Below, piece after piece: positions 1 through 7,407 of a DNA stretch of 15,673 bases. Made by a program: the position numbers and the translations under genes. Source of the DNA: Fibrobacter sp. (GTDB lineage: Bacteria > Fibrobacterota > Fibrobacteria > Fibrobacterales > Fibrobacteraceae). How positions within the stretch are numbered: position 1 is the stretch's first letter; every line of letters starts with the position of its first letter. The stretch spans positions 1-15,673 of the forward strand of contig JAFZOV010000159.1 in NCBI GenBank assembly GCA_017550445.1. Direction: 5' to 3'. The notes under the pieces are model-generated. The model was not told the origin of the DNA. It searched no databases and saw nothing but the letters and a program-made list of their open reading frames with translations.

Positions 1-551
1 ACTTGCTGGGCGCCGTACGTGCGGCAGCCGGCTTCGCCGTAGACGACGATCCTCCGGCAAATTTGGTGTGGGTGTATTTCGCAGGCGAACTTTTCGACGC
101 CCGGAGCGTACAAAAGTGCTCCGCCTCGGCGATTAACGCCATGGGCGTGAGCGCTCCCGGCGAAGGCTCCAACTGGAATGCCCTCAAGGAACAGAATTTC
201 TTTGACGTATCGAAGCTCGAAAGCCTGCCGCGAGTAAACGTGGTCTACTTTACAGTCGATGCGAACCCGAAGATTCTGGAATACGCCGCCTGCGTTTCCG
301 ACGGTCTCGTGATTGCGGGCGCCGGCTCGGGTGAATTCAGCATGGCATGGGCCCGCGCCCTCGAAAACATCGACATTCCCGTGGTCGTTTCAACACGAAT
401 CCACCACGGGCTCGTTACTCTGAACGAATCACTTGCACCGGGCCGCATTTGCGCCGGTCGCCTGCCGCCTCAAAAGGCCGCAGTGCTCCTCAAGCTTGTA
501 CTCACGCAAACAAGCCGCACCGACGACATCAAGCGAGTGTTCGCCCTTTGA
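1..551 (+). CDS. L-asparaginase, C-terminal part (5' end outside window)
   Basis: This is the C-terminal ~183 residues of an asparaginase, which hydrolyses L-asparagine to aspartate and ammonia. The reading frame is open to the left edge, so the catalytic N-terminal domain and any signal peptide are not visible, and cellular location cannot be judged. Recognisable family segments are the GLVIAGAGSGEFS stretch, where asparaginases carry the GxGxGN-like turn of the C-terminal domain; a VVVSTRIHHG stretch, matching the VVRSSRVPTG region of type II enzymes; and AGRLPPQKAAVLLKLVLTQT close to the C-terminus, matching the family's NPQKARVLLQLALTQT. The final residues (DDIKRVFAL) also match the type II ending. 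It stops with TGA and is followed by a terminator shared with the convergent fabV. Type I versus type II cannot be settled without the N-terminus. Confidence 0.88.
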   Translation, partial: LLGAVRAAAGFAVDDDPPANLVWVYFAGELFDARSVQKCSASAINAMGVSAPGEGSNWNALKEQNFFDVSKLESLPRVNVVYFTVDANPKILEYAACVSDGLVIAGAGSGEFSMAWARALENIDIPVVVSTRIHHGLVTLNESLAPGRICAGRLPPQKAAVLLKLVLTQTSRTDDIKRVFAL

Positions 552-585
552 CATGAGCGCATTTTCGCCCTATAAAAAAGACGTT

Positions 586-617
586 AAAAAAGACGCGGTT
601 TTACCCGCGCCTTTTTT
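586..617. terminator. Bidirectional rho-independent terminator between asparaginase gene and fabV
   Basis: A CGCGG/CCGCG stem (594-598 with 605-609) and a six-base TTTTAC loop extend through one A-C mismatch and a G-C pair into an A6/T6 helix. The T-run at 612-617 serves the + strand transcript and the complement of the A-run at 586-591 serves the minus strand. It lies between two convergent genes, as expected for a shared terminator. Confidence 0.85.
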
Positions 618-640
618 AGCTTCACAACATAAGACTCTAA

Positions 641-1846
641 TTAAATCGTTTCGACGCTCTTTACGTCGGCGCTGTAATCCACGCCTTCGATATCAAAGCC
701 ATTGGTCGCCAAGAAATCGTGGCGATAGCCTTCGAGGTCGCCCACCTGAGCAAGGTTTTCTTGCGTAATGGTCGCCATGCGCTTGTTCACTTCTTCTTGC
801 ACCTTCGGGTCTAATTCCCAGTCGTCAATGCGAATCAGGTGGTTTTCGTCCACAGGAACAGTGCTACCCGTGTAAAGACGTTCGCTCATCAGGCGTTCCA
901 TCTGCTCGATGCAACCTTCGTGACTCCCCTGTTCCTTCATCACCTTGAAAAGCACAGAAAGGTACAGCGGAATAATAGGAATCACGGCGCTAGAACGGGT
1001 CACCAGGCCCTTGTTCACGGACACGTAGGCTTCGCCCTTCAATTCCTTCTTGAGTTCGGCATCGAGTTCAAGGGCCGTCGCTTCCAAGTGTTTCTTGGCA
1101 CCACCGATGGTACCGTCGCGGTAAATCGCATGCGACAGAGCCGGACCAATGTAAGAATAGGCAACCGTCTTCACGCCTTCGGCAAGTACGCCGGCATTCT
1201 TCAGCTGACGAATCCAAAGAGCCCAATCTTCGCCGCCCATCACCTTCACGGTGTTGGCCATTTCTTCTTCGTTGGCGGGTTCTGCGCTAATCGTGCTGAT
1301 TTTACCCGTCATGCAGTCAATCGTTGCGCCCGAGAACGTTTCGCCAATCGGCTTCAACACGCTGCGGTAAAGCGTTCCGTTGTCCGGATCCACGCGCACG
1401 CTAGAGGCAACGCTGTACACCAGCAAATCCACCTTGCGGCCCATCTTGTTAAGCGTATCAATCACGTTCTTGCGCATTTCGTGAGAGAATGCATCACCGT
1501 TAAACGTCACTGCTTCAAGGCCGGCCTCATGAGCAAACTTGTCAAAGGCCATGTTGTTGTACCAGCCAGGCGTACCACTCTTCTGACGCGGTTCATCACA
1601 GCCTTCTTTTTCAAAAGACACGCCAATCGTTGCAGCACCAAATTCAAACGCTGCAGAGATTCGGCTAGCAAGTCCATAACCGGTCGAACATCCCAATACA
1701 AGAACCGTCTTCGGAGCCTCTTTTGCAGCACCGCGTTCTGCGCGCTTCTTTTGTACGTATTCAATCTGGCGCTTCACATCCATAGCGCAGCCCTGGGGGT
1801 GGGCATTCACGCACATATTGCTGCGAATCATCGGTTCAATTACCAT
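641..1846 (-). CDS. fabV: FabV-type enoyl-ACP / trans-2-enoyl-CoA reductase
   Basis: This NADH-dependent reductase saturates the trans-2 double bond of enoyl-ACP (last step of fatty acid elongation) or enoyl-CoA, in the cytoplasm. The 401-residue length is normal for FabV/Ter. The N-terminus (MVIEPMIRSNMCVNAHPQGC) is the family start. A Rossmann-type nucleotide motif, GCSTGYGLASR, lies at 52-62. The family's Y-x8-K catalytic pair is Tyr242 and Lys251, with a further conserved tyrosine ten residues earlier (Tyr232). The start is supported by an AGAGGTG ribosome site 5 nt upstream (1852-1858). Further upstream is a TAAGTTTG promoter-like box at 1889-1896. The gene stands alone, divergent from dtd and convergent with the asparaginase gene. 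Sequence alone does not separate an ACP role (FabV) from a CoA role (Ter). FabV enzymes are generally insensitive to triclosan. Confidence 0.95.
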   Translation of the reverse strand: MVIEPMIRSNMCVNAHPQGCAMDVKRQIEYVQKKRAERGAAKEAPKTVLVLGCSTGYGLASRISAAFEFGAATIGVSFEKEGCDEPRQKSGTPGWYNNMAFDKFAHEAGLEAVTFNGDAFSHEMRKNVIDTLNKMGRKVDLLVYSVASSVRVDPDNGTLYRSVLKPIGETFSGATIDCMTGKISTISAEPANEEEMANTVKVMGGEDWALWIRQLKNAGVLAEGVKTVAYSYIGPALSHAIYRDGTIGGAKKHLEATALELDAELKKELKGEAYVSVNKGLVTRSSAVIPIIPLYLSVLFKVMKEQGSHEGCIEQMERLMSERLYTGSTVPVDENHLIRIDDWELDPKVQEEVNKRMATITQENLAQVGDLEGYRHDFLATNGFDIEGVDYSADVKSVETI

Positions 1847-1888
1847 TTACACACCTCTTTTTCTTAACCTTTTGTTTACAAATCGCGC

Positions 1889-1896
1889 CAAACTTA
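1889..1896 (-). promoter_or_regulatory. Candidate TAnnTTTG promoter box for fabV
   Basis: Read on the minus strand this is TAAGTTTG, an exact match to the Bacteroidetes-type -7 box TAnnTTTG, followed by GG. It lies 42 nt upstream of the fabV ATG, leaving room for a leader with the AGAGGTG ribosome site. I do not see a clear -33 TTTG at the usual spacing. The surroundings are AT-rich, so a chance match is possible. Confidence 0.4.
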
Positions 1897-2033
1897 GAAA
1901 AAAGCCCCCGTTTTTTGTACCCTTTTGGAGCTCCGCCCGACTTTTTTGTAAGGAAAAAGTAATTTTATAAGTTTTCTGACATATTCCGCCGTTGCGCAGC
2001 AGCTATAGAAAATTTTTATTATTTTGCATTCCT

Positions 2034-2468
2034 ATGAAGTTCTTGATTCAACGAGTTCTCAATGCCCAAGTTGACATCGACGGCGAAACCGTCGGAAAAA
2101 TCGGCAAGGGCTACATGATTCTAATCGGAGTCGGTGAAGGCGACACCAAAGAGATTGCCGACCGCTACATCCGCAAAATGCTTGCACTCCGCATCTTCGC
2201 CGACGAAAACGGCAAGACAAATCTTTCCATCAAAGATGTCGGCGGCGAGCTTCTGCTGGTTTCACAATTTACTTTATATGCAAATTGCAACAAGGGCAAT
2301 CGCCCCACCTTCAACGGAGCCGGAAACCCAGGCTTAGCAAGTGAGCTATATGATTATGTTATAGCTGAATGCAAAAAAGAGATTCCCGTCGTAGAAACGG
2401 GGCGTTTTGGCGCTGATATGCAAGTGAGTTTAACTAACGACGGACCATTTACGATTATGCTTGAATAA
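2034..2468 (+). CDS. dtd: D-aminoacyl-tRNA deacylase (D-Tyr-tRNA deacylase)
   Basis: This enzyme hydrolyses D-amino acids (and mischarged glycine) from tRNA, keeping D-residues out of proteins. The protein is 144 residues, the normal DTD length of about 145. It starts with the family sequence [13 protein letters not shown] and carries both signature motifs: SQFTLYA at 77-83, and NDGPFT at 135-140, which carries the Gly-Pro of the cross-subunit chiral-selection element. The upstream in-frame TTG at 1992 would add 14 residues not found in the family, so ATG 2034 is chosen. No Shine-Dalgarno is visible in front of it. An AT-rich box (TATTATTTTG, 2017-2026) ends 7 nt before the ATG, so the mRNA leader may be very short. 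The stop codon is 15 nt before the preferred start of the downstream metX-metW gene. Confidence 0.96.
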   Translation: MKFLIQRVLNAQVDIDGETVGKIGKGYMILIGVGEGDTKEIADRYIRKMLALRIFADENGKTNLSIKDVGGELLLVSQFTLYANCNKGNRPTFNGAGNPGLASELYDYVIAECKKEIPVVETGRFGADMQVSLTNDGPFTIMLE

Positions 2469-2478
2469 GCTATATTTA
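2448..2478 (+). promoter_or_regulatory. Candidate promoter for metX-metW inside the end of dtd
   Basis: TTTACG (2448-2453) and TATATT (2471-2476) are separated by 17 nt, a reasonable sigma-70-like pair. Alternatively TATATTTA (2471-2478) matches the TAnnTTTG box at 7 of 8 positions. Either reading puts the transcription start near 2483, at the ATG at 2484. The element would give metX-metW its own mRNA besides any read-through from dtd, and that mRNA would have almost no 5' leader. It overlaps the left arm of the inverted repeat at 2469-2510. Confidence 0.4.
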
Positions 2479-2510
2479 TGCATATGAGTGAATTTTTGCA
2501 TAAATATAGC
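2469..2510 (+). repeat. Perfect 14-bp inverted repeat around the metX-metW start codon
   Basis: The left arm at 2469-2482 (GCTATATTTATGCA) is exactly complementary to the right arm at 2497-2510 (TGCATAAATATAGC), with a 14-nt spacer. The left arm starts immediately after the dtd stop, contains the promoter-like TATATT and holds the ATG at 2478. The spacer holds the alternative ATG at 2484, and the right arm codes for residues LHKYS. No T-run follows, so it does not look like a terminator. It could be an operator dyad over the promoter, or an RNA hairpin at the start codon in mRNA read through from dtd. Confidence 0.85.
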
Positions 2511-4280
2511 GTCGGCCCTGTGGTGCCTCAGACCTTTACGAAGGATTACGGGGACGAGGGTTTTAAGCTCGAAAGCGGCAAGACCCTTCCGGCGCTCGAA
2601 ATCCGTTACGAGACGTACGGAACACTGAACGCAGACAAGAGCAACGTGGTCTGGGTGTGTTCCCCGCTAACGGCAGACGCCCACGTGGCAGGCTATTACA
2701 CCGAAAACGACAAAAAACCCGGTTGGTGGGACGCTCTGATCGGCCCCGGCAAACCAGTCGATACAGACAAGTTCTTTGTCGTATGCAGTAACATTTTGGG
2801 TGGCTGCAAAGGCACGACTGGTCCTGCATCCATCAACCCCCGCACAGGCAAGCCCTACGGCAGCACCTTCCCGATGATTACCATCGGCGACATGGTGAAC
2901 GCTCAGCGCGAACTGGCCAAGGGTCTCGGCATTGATCAGCTTTGCTGCGTCATCGGCGGTTCCATGGGTGGTTTCCAGGCCATGAAATGGGCCATCTACT
3001 ACCCGGATCTCGTACGCCGTTGCATCGTGATTGCAAGTTCCCCGCGTTTCAGCAGCCAGGCTCTCGGTTTTGAAATCGTCGCCCGCGACGTGATTACGCA
3101 AGACCCGAACTTTAATGGCGGTGACTACTACGAATCCGCACACCCGGACGTTGGCCTTTCGAACGCCCGCAAGCTCGCCCACATTACCTACCTCAGCGCC
3201 GTGGGCATGGAACAGAAGTTCAAGCGCGCCCAAGATCAAGAAAGCCGAAACCACGCGATCACCTACAGCACTCCATTCGACTTGAACCTTCCGCTGGAAA
3301 GCTACCTGCGTTACCAGGGTACAAAATTCGTAGACCGTTTCGATGCCAACAGCTACCTGCACATTGCACATGCGACCGACAGCTTCGACCTGGAAACCGA
3401 ATATGGTTCTCTTGAAAACGCTTTCAAAGGTGTGAAGGCAGAATTTCTGAATGTGAACCTGAGTACCGACTGGCTTTTCCCGCCACATGAATCTCGCCGC
3501 ATCACGAGTGCTCTCTTGAATGCCGGCAAGGTGGTCACCAGCCTAGAACTCGACACGCAATTCGGTCACGACGGTTTCCTTATTGAAGTCGGCGACCTCG
3601 GAAAGGCCGTAGGCCGTTTCCTCGATTCCAAGATTATTCCAGCTACACCCGAAACGCAAGTGACGCCCGTTTTCCACGACACCGAAGATTTCGACCTTAT
3701 CGGAAGTCTAGTCAAGGAAAACAGCAACGTACTCGATCTCGGTTGCGGTAACGGCGAACTTCTCGATTATCTCAACAAGAAAAAGCATGTAACCGTTTTG
3801 GGCATCGAACGCAACTTCAAGAGCATCATGGATTGCCTTGAAAATGACGTGCCTGTAATCCAGCGCGACCTCGACGAAAGCGGTATCCGCGACTTCAAGG
3901 ACGGCAGCTTCGATTACGCCATCATTAACCGTACCATTCAAGAAATACGCGACCCGGTCGCCCTATTGAACGAGCTCCTGCGCGTGGCCAAGCGCGCCAT
4001 CGTGACCTTCCCGAATTTCGGTCACTGGACAACCCGCGGAAGCCTAATGCTGCACGGTCGTATGCCCAAGTCGAAGGAACTGCCTTACGAATGGTACGAT
4101 ACGCCAAACATCCGTGTGTTGACGCTAAAGGATTTCTACACCCTTTGCGACAAGGAAGGCTTAAAAATTGAAAAAATCAGCTACCAGAACGAACACAAGT
4201 TCAGCAAGTTCCTGACGGCCATTGGCCTCCCGAACTTCGGCGCCGAACACGTAATCGCCATGGTCAGCAAGAAGGATTAA
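2484..4280 (+). CDS. metX-metW: Fused homoserine O-acyltransferase (MetX) and MetW
   Basis: This is a two-domain methionine biosynthesis protein of 598 residues (602 codons would be needed from further upstream; 600 residues if ATG 2478 is used). Residues ~1-385 are MetX, an alpha/beta-hydrolase that acylates homoserine. The nucleophile Ser160 sits in GGSMGG, with triad partners Asp329 (STDWLFPP) and His362 (GHDGFL). Residues ~400-598 are MetW, a methyltransferase-fold protein with the SAM-type motif VLDLGCGNGELL at 416-427. In other bacteria metX and metW are usually separate neighbouring genes, and MetW is known to be needed for full MetX activity in some. The reading frame runs through the junction without a frameshift. 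I chose ATG 2484 over 2478 because a promoter-like box ends 5 nt before it. Neither ATG has a Shine-Dalgarno. Whether the acyl donor is acetyl-CoA or succinyl-CoA is not decided here. Confidence 0.93.
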   Translation: MSEFLHKYSVGPVVPQTFTKDYGDEGFKLESGKTLPALEIRYETYGTLNADKSNVVWVCSPLTADAHVAGYYTENDKKPGWWDALIGPGKPVDTDKFFVVCSNILGGCKGTTGPASINPRTGKPYGSTFPMITIGDMVNAQRELAKGLGIDQLCCVIGGSMGGFQAMKWAIYYPDLVRRCIVIASSPRFSSQALGFEIVARDVITQDPNFNGGDYYESAHPDVGLSNARKLAHITYLSAVGMEQKFKRAQDQESRNHAITYSTPFDLNLPLESYLRYQGTKFVDRFDANSYLHIAHATDSFDLETEYGSLENAFKGVKAEFLNVNLSTDWLFPPHESRRITSALLNAGKVVTSLELDTQFGHDGFLIEVGDLGKAVGRFLDSKIIPATPETQVTPVFHDTEDFDLIGSLVKENSNVLDLGCGNGELLDYLNKKKHVTVLGIERNFKSIMDCLENDVPVIQRDLDESGIRDFKDGSFDYAIINRTIQEIRDPVALLNELLRVAKRAIVTFPNFGHWTTRGSLMLHGRMPKSKELPYEWYDTPNIRVLTLKDFYTLCDKEGLKIEKISYQNEHKFSKFLTAIGLPNFGAEHVIAMVSKKD

Positions 4281-4282
4281 TT

Positions 4283-5164
4283 ATGGCAATCTTATCGATG
4301 ACAGGGTTTGGAAAGAGCGAGTCCATGTACCAGGGCGCAAGCTGCGTGATTGAAGTGCGCAGCGTGAACAACCGCTTTTTGGATATCTCCTGCAAGTTGC
4401 CCAAGAACCTGGCATACCTAGAAAACAGCTTCAAGAACCAGATTAAAGACAAGTTGGTCCGCGGCTCCGTCATCTTTAGCGTAACGCTTGGCGCAGGCAC
4501 CGGTGGCAACATTCCCGTTTCTTACAACGAAGCCGCCATCGCAAAATTTGTCGATATCACCCGCGCCATGCAGAAAAAGTTCGGCATCGAAGGCAACATC
4601 ACTCTGGAAAATATTCTCGTCCTCCCCGAAGTGCTGCAGTTTACCGACGCCGATGCCAATTCTGACGCATTGGAAAAGCACCTCGCCGCAGAACTCGACA
4701 AGGCGCTCGACCAGGTGAACGAAATGCGCGCCAAGGAAGGCGCCAACCTCGCCCGCGATCTCGAAGCCCGCGTAAATCACCTGAATGCGGTTCTCGACAA
4801 AATTGAAGTTCTCGACCCGCAGCGCATCGAAGTGTGGAAAGATAAGTTCAAAGAACGCATCAACGTGCTCCTGAAGGATTCTGAAATCGACGATGTCCGC
4901 CTGCTGCAGGAAGCCTGCATCATGGCCGACAAGCTGGACATCCACGAAGAAATCACCCGCTTCCGCAGCCACAATAAGCTGTTCCTGAACGCCCTCAAGG
5001 AAGGCGGCGCTCAGGGCAAGAACCTCGGCTTTATTCTGCAAGAAATGGGCCGCGAAGCCAACACCCTGGGCACCAAGTGCCAGAGTGCCGACATCGCCGC
5101 CCTCGCCATCGAGCTCAAGAACGAAGTCGAATGCATCCGCGAACAGAGCTTAAACATCGCTTAA
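4283..5164 (+). CDS. yicC: YicC family endoribonuclease
   Basis: This 293-residue protein matches the YicC family (E. coli YicC is about 287 residues), described as endoribonucleases involved in RNA turnover and stationary-phase survival. The family N-terminus (MTGFGKSE, after a short MAILS lead) is followed by EVRSVNNRFLDISCKLP. The C-terminal half holds the DUF1732-type segment with DEEITR-like (DIHEEITRFRSH, 227-238) and the near-terminal GRKLGFILQEMGREANT-like block (KNLGFILQEMGREANTLGTK), the family's most conserved part. ATG 4283 lies 2 nt after the metX-metW stop, with an AAGGA ribosome site at 4272-4276 inside the end of that gene, so translation is probably coupled. In many bacteria yicC precedes gmk, but here a terminator follows. 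The link with methionine genes is probably only co-transcription. Confidence 0.92.
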   Translation: MAILSMTGFGKSESMYQGASCVIEVRSVNNRFLDISCKLPKNLAYLENSFKNQIKDKLVRGSVIFSVTLGAGTGGNIPVSYNEAAIAKFVDITRAMQKKFGIEGNITLENILVLPEVLQFTDADANSDALEKHLAAELDKALDQVNEMRAKEGANLARDLEARVNHLNAVLDKIEVLDPQRIEVWKDKFKERINVLLKDSEIDDVRLLQEACIMADKLDIHEEITRFRSHNKLFLNALKEGGAQGKNLGFILQEMGREANTLGTKCQSADIAALAIELKNEVECIREQSLNIA

Positions 5165-5198
5165 GGCAAGCATCGCGGCATCCCCAGCAACAAAACAT

Positions 5199-5229
5199 TA
5201 AAAAAGCGCTCACCAAGAGCGCCTTTCTT
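5199..5229. terminator. Bidirectional terminator between yicC and the FISUMP lipoprotein gene
   Basis: A perfect GCGCTC/GAGCGC stem (5206-5211 with 5217-5222) with an ACCAA loop is flanked by an A-run (5200-5205) and by CTTTCTT. It sits between convergent genes (yicC stop at 5164, lipoprotein stop at 5249). The T-run on the + strand side is interrupted by one C; on the minus side the tract is cleaner. Confidence 0.8.
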
Positions 5230-5248
5230 ATTTCAAAACTAACTTCAA

Positions 5249-6175
5249 TTAATCTTTCAGGCAGCGCAAGCTAGCGCCGTATTCCGGATTGAACTTTTCG
5301 AACTTGGCGATATCCTTGTCGTGGAAGAACACGAGTACTTCGCCTTCAGCAGTCCAGAAATAAGCCTTCTGACCGGCACCTTCCATCTTGCGTTCCTTGA
5401 GAGGGACATCACTCTTGGCAAAGTGACCGCCACCGGCCTTGGCACCAAATCCAAGTTCATCTTTACCGTTGCCGTAGTTGTTAGTACCCTTGATAGGATC
5501 CCAGCCGTAGCCAGCCTTAAGCACAACGCCCACGGGCTTGCTGGTGCCCGCATAGGTCAGCAAGACATTCCATTCTTCCTTGGTGGGCATATGGAATCCG
5601 TCAAGACAAGCCTTCTTTGCATTTTCAAAGTTGTAGAGACGTCCCCAATGATTGCACTGGGCGCAAAGTGAACCCGAAGCGGTAGCATAGTTCATATTTT
5701 CTGCAGTCCACAACTGGGTTCCAATGCGAATCCATTCGTAAGAATATCCATCGCGAGGATCCTTGTAGGAACCGCTAGTAGCAGGTTCCCCGTTTTCATC
5801 GAAATATTCACCGAAAGCAATCTGCTTGTTCTGCTTGTATTCCGCCTTGGATGCCACCTTGCCATTCTTGTGGTAGCGAGTCACCAAGCCATCAATATAA
5901 CCGTCAGCATAATTGTATTCCGCTTCGGGCGTACCATCTTCATAGAATTCCTTAACGACACCTTCGCGACGGTCGTTCACATAATTCGCTTCGCGCTTTA
6001 CGTTCCCGTTTTCGTAGTATTCCTTTTCCGGGCCTTCCTTCTTGTCTTTCACGTAAGTCGTCTGGATACGGATTTTTCCGCTAGGATATTCTTCGGTACG
6101 AACGTCTTCGCACCCAGCAAAGAATAACGCTGCCGCGACAGCACCCGAAACCATCAGCGAATTTAATTTGTTCAT
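5249..6175 (-). CDS. FISUMP-domain lipoprotein with YwqK/MORN_2-like repeats
   Basis: This is a 308-residue predicted lipoprotein. A signal peptide ends in the lipobox FAGC, with lipidated Cys22. Residues ~28-125 hold four or so short repeats of the type GxxxEYYENGNVKxExxY (tyrosine, E/D-N-G, then K/V), resembling the MORN_2 repeats of the YwqK family. Residues ~137-308 are a FISUMP domain (Fibrobacter succinogenes major paralogous domain), with YEWIRIGTQLWTAENMNY, the GRLYNFENAKKACLDGFHMPTKEEW block and a C-terminal GASLRCLKD. Conserved cysteines occur at 171, 174, 190 and 305. Its biochemical function is unknown. It likely sits on the outer membrane or at the cell surface. The start has an AAAGGAG ribosome site 9 nt upstream. 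It follows the GH8 gene by 25 nt and is probably co-transcribed with it. Confidence 0.9.
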   Translation of the reverse strand: MNKLNSLMVSGAVAAALFFAGCEDVRTEEYPSGKIRIQTTYVKDKKEGPEKEYYENGNVKREANYVNDRREGVVKEFYEDGTPEAEYNYADGYIDGLVTRYHKNGKVASKAEYKQNKQIAFGEYFDENGEPATSGSYKDPRDGYSYEWIRIGTQLWTAENMNYATASGSLCAQCNHWGRLYNFENAKKACLDGFHMPTKEEWNVLLTYAGTSKPVGVVLKAGYGWDPIKGTNNYGNGKDELGFGAKAGGGHFAKSDVPLKERKMEGAGQKAYFWTAEGEVLVFFHDKDIAKFEKFNPEYGASLRCLKD

Positions 6176-6200
6176 ATTATTCTACTCCTTTAAAAGAATT

Positions 6201-7313
6201 CTAGATTCTGATTTTTCCTGCAGTAGCAAGAAGTCCAATCAGATAAAGCATTCCATCGTAATAACGCCAAAAGCGGTACGGCACCGAAAGCGCAGCCAAG
6301 TCTTTCACAAAAGGCTTGATACGCGGATCATCCGTAGGCAGCACCTGGGTTGCCGCAGCGTTCATGGCGATCACCCCCGGAGTCGCGTTGCGCCCCGGAC
6401 GCGGGAAATCACCCCCATCAATCGCATAGTCAGCAAGGTACGGGCGCTTGCTGTTAAAGAAGTTCAGCATCTTTTCGCAAATCTGCTTTTCACATTCATG
6501 TCCCCGGAACAAAGCATAATCCAGGCTCAGGTTCATGGCCACACGCCATGCATCACCACTAAAGCAATCGCTTTCGGGGTACCACGGAGTCGCACGCGGA
6601 GTTCCATCATATTCGGAGTATTCGCTACAAAGGCCCGTTACGGGGTGTGCTGCCTTCTGCAAATATTCAAGGCTTTTTTCTACAGTCGTGTACCACCTTT
6701 CGTCACCGGTCGCTTCAGCAAAGGCGCGGTAGAAGGCAAGCGTGTTGTAGCTCGGGTCCGTAAAGTCGTTACCCAATACCGGAGAGAACTTCACCAGGTT
6801 CCGTTCAGGGTCAATCATCGGACCGACAATTCCATTATTCGGCTTATTGCGCATCCAATTGATGAGGCCAATCGCTTCATCCTTCAAATCAGGACGATTG
6901 AAATTTTCAGCAGCAATCAAAAGTGCCATGGCAAAATATTCTTCGCCATCGGGAGCAGCCCCCGGATCCATCTTGCTAAAGTCCGTAGTCGAAACCTGCC
7001 AGGCAAAGTACCCTACATGGGGACCATCATCATTGCGCAAATAGCGCTTCGAAAAATTCCACAACTTATCGAACTGCCGTTCATGGCCAGTCAGAGCGGT
7101 AATGTACATACCGTAGCTCATGCCCTCAGAACGGATATCATCGTGTCCAATATCAATGATGTAACTCATGTCATCAGAGGCATCAAAGCAGACTCTTTCG
7201 TTTATCGGGTCACCTTCAAATAACTTGCTATAGGCATTTTGTATAAGCTGTGCCGCAAAACTGGGGCCATAACCGGCCTCAACAAACATATCGCGCGGAG
7301 TATATCTTTGCAT
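6201..7313 (-). CDS. GH8 reducing-end xylose-releasing exo-oligoxylanase-like enzyme
   Basis: This 370-residue glycoside hydrolase family 8 protein most resembles Rex enzymes (about 380-390 residues), which release xylose from the reducing end of xylo-oligosaccharides. Motifs are SEGMSYGM, with the probable acid Glu63; GYFAW followed by APDGEEYF, with Asp122; and FSGDAWRVAMN, with the probable base Asp254. The spacing of the Glu and the later Asp (191) is close to that in the characterised Bacillus halodurans Rex. The N-terminus (MQRYTPRDMF) has no signal peptide, in contrast to secreted GH8 cellulases and xylanases, so it should act on imported oligosaccharides in the cytoplasm. An AAAGGA ribosome site lies 5 nt before the ATG. 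It is divergent from the TrxR-like gene and is followed after 25 nt by the FISUMP lipoprotein gene. Substrate choice (xylan versus other beta-1,4-glycans) is an inference from similarity. Confidence 0.88.
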   Translation of the reverse strand: MQRYTPRDMFVEAGYGPSFAAQLIQNAYSKLFEGDPINERVCFDASDDMSYIIDIGHDDIRSEGMSYGMYITALTGHERQFDKLWNFSKRYLRNDDGPHVGYFAWQVSTTDFSKMDPGAAPDGEEYFAMALLIAAENFNRPDLKDEAIGLINWMRNKPNNGIVGPMIDPERNLVKFSPVLGNDFTDPSYNTLAFYRAFAEATGDERWYTTVEKSLEYLQKAAHPVTGLCSEYSEYDGTPRATPWYPESDCFSGDAWRVAMNLSLDYALFRGHECEKQICEKMLNFFNSKRPYLADYAIDGGDFPRPGRNATPGVIAMNAAATQVLPTDDPRIKPFVKDLAALSVPYRFWRYYDGMLYLIGLLATAGKIRI

Positions 7314-7407
7314 AACGATCCTTTAATGGAATCTTTCAAACAACCTTATTTAAAATAAATAAATTGTATCATGGTAATTGTATAAAATGAAAAACAAAGA
7401 GGTTTTT

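Noticed and set aside
839..1867. 342-codon open frame on the + strand
   Set aside because: It lies antisense to fabV, whose motifs are clear. The product is rich in His, Arg and Phe, typical of the reverse frame of a codon-biased gene.
1927..1934. Palindrome GGAGCTCC in the fabV-dtd gap
   Set aside because: It is short, single and not placed sensibly relative to either promoter; it may well be chance.
1992..2033. Upstream TTG start for dtd
   Set aside because: It would add 14 residues not found in DTD proteins and would leave no space for the promoter-like region. ATG 2034 gives the family N-terminus.
2667..3488. 273-codon open frame on the minus strand
   Set aside because: It is antisense to the MetX domain, has no ribosome site and shows no family features.
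6168..7223. 351-codon open frame on the + strand
   Set aside because: It is antisense to the GH8 gene and has no recognisable domain or ribosome site. It is a mirror of codon bias.
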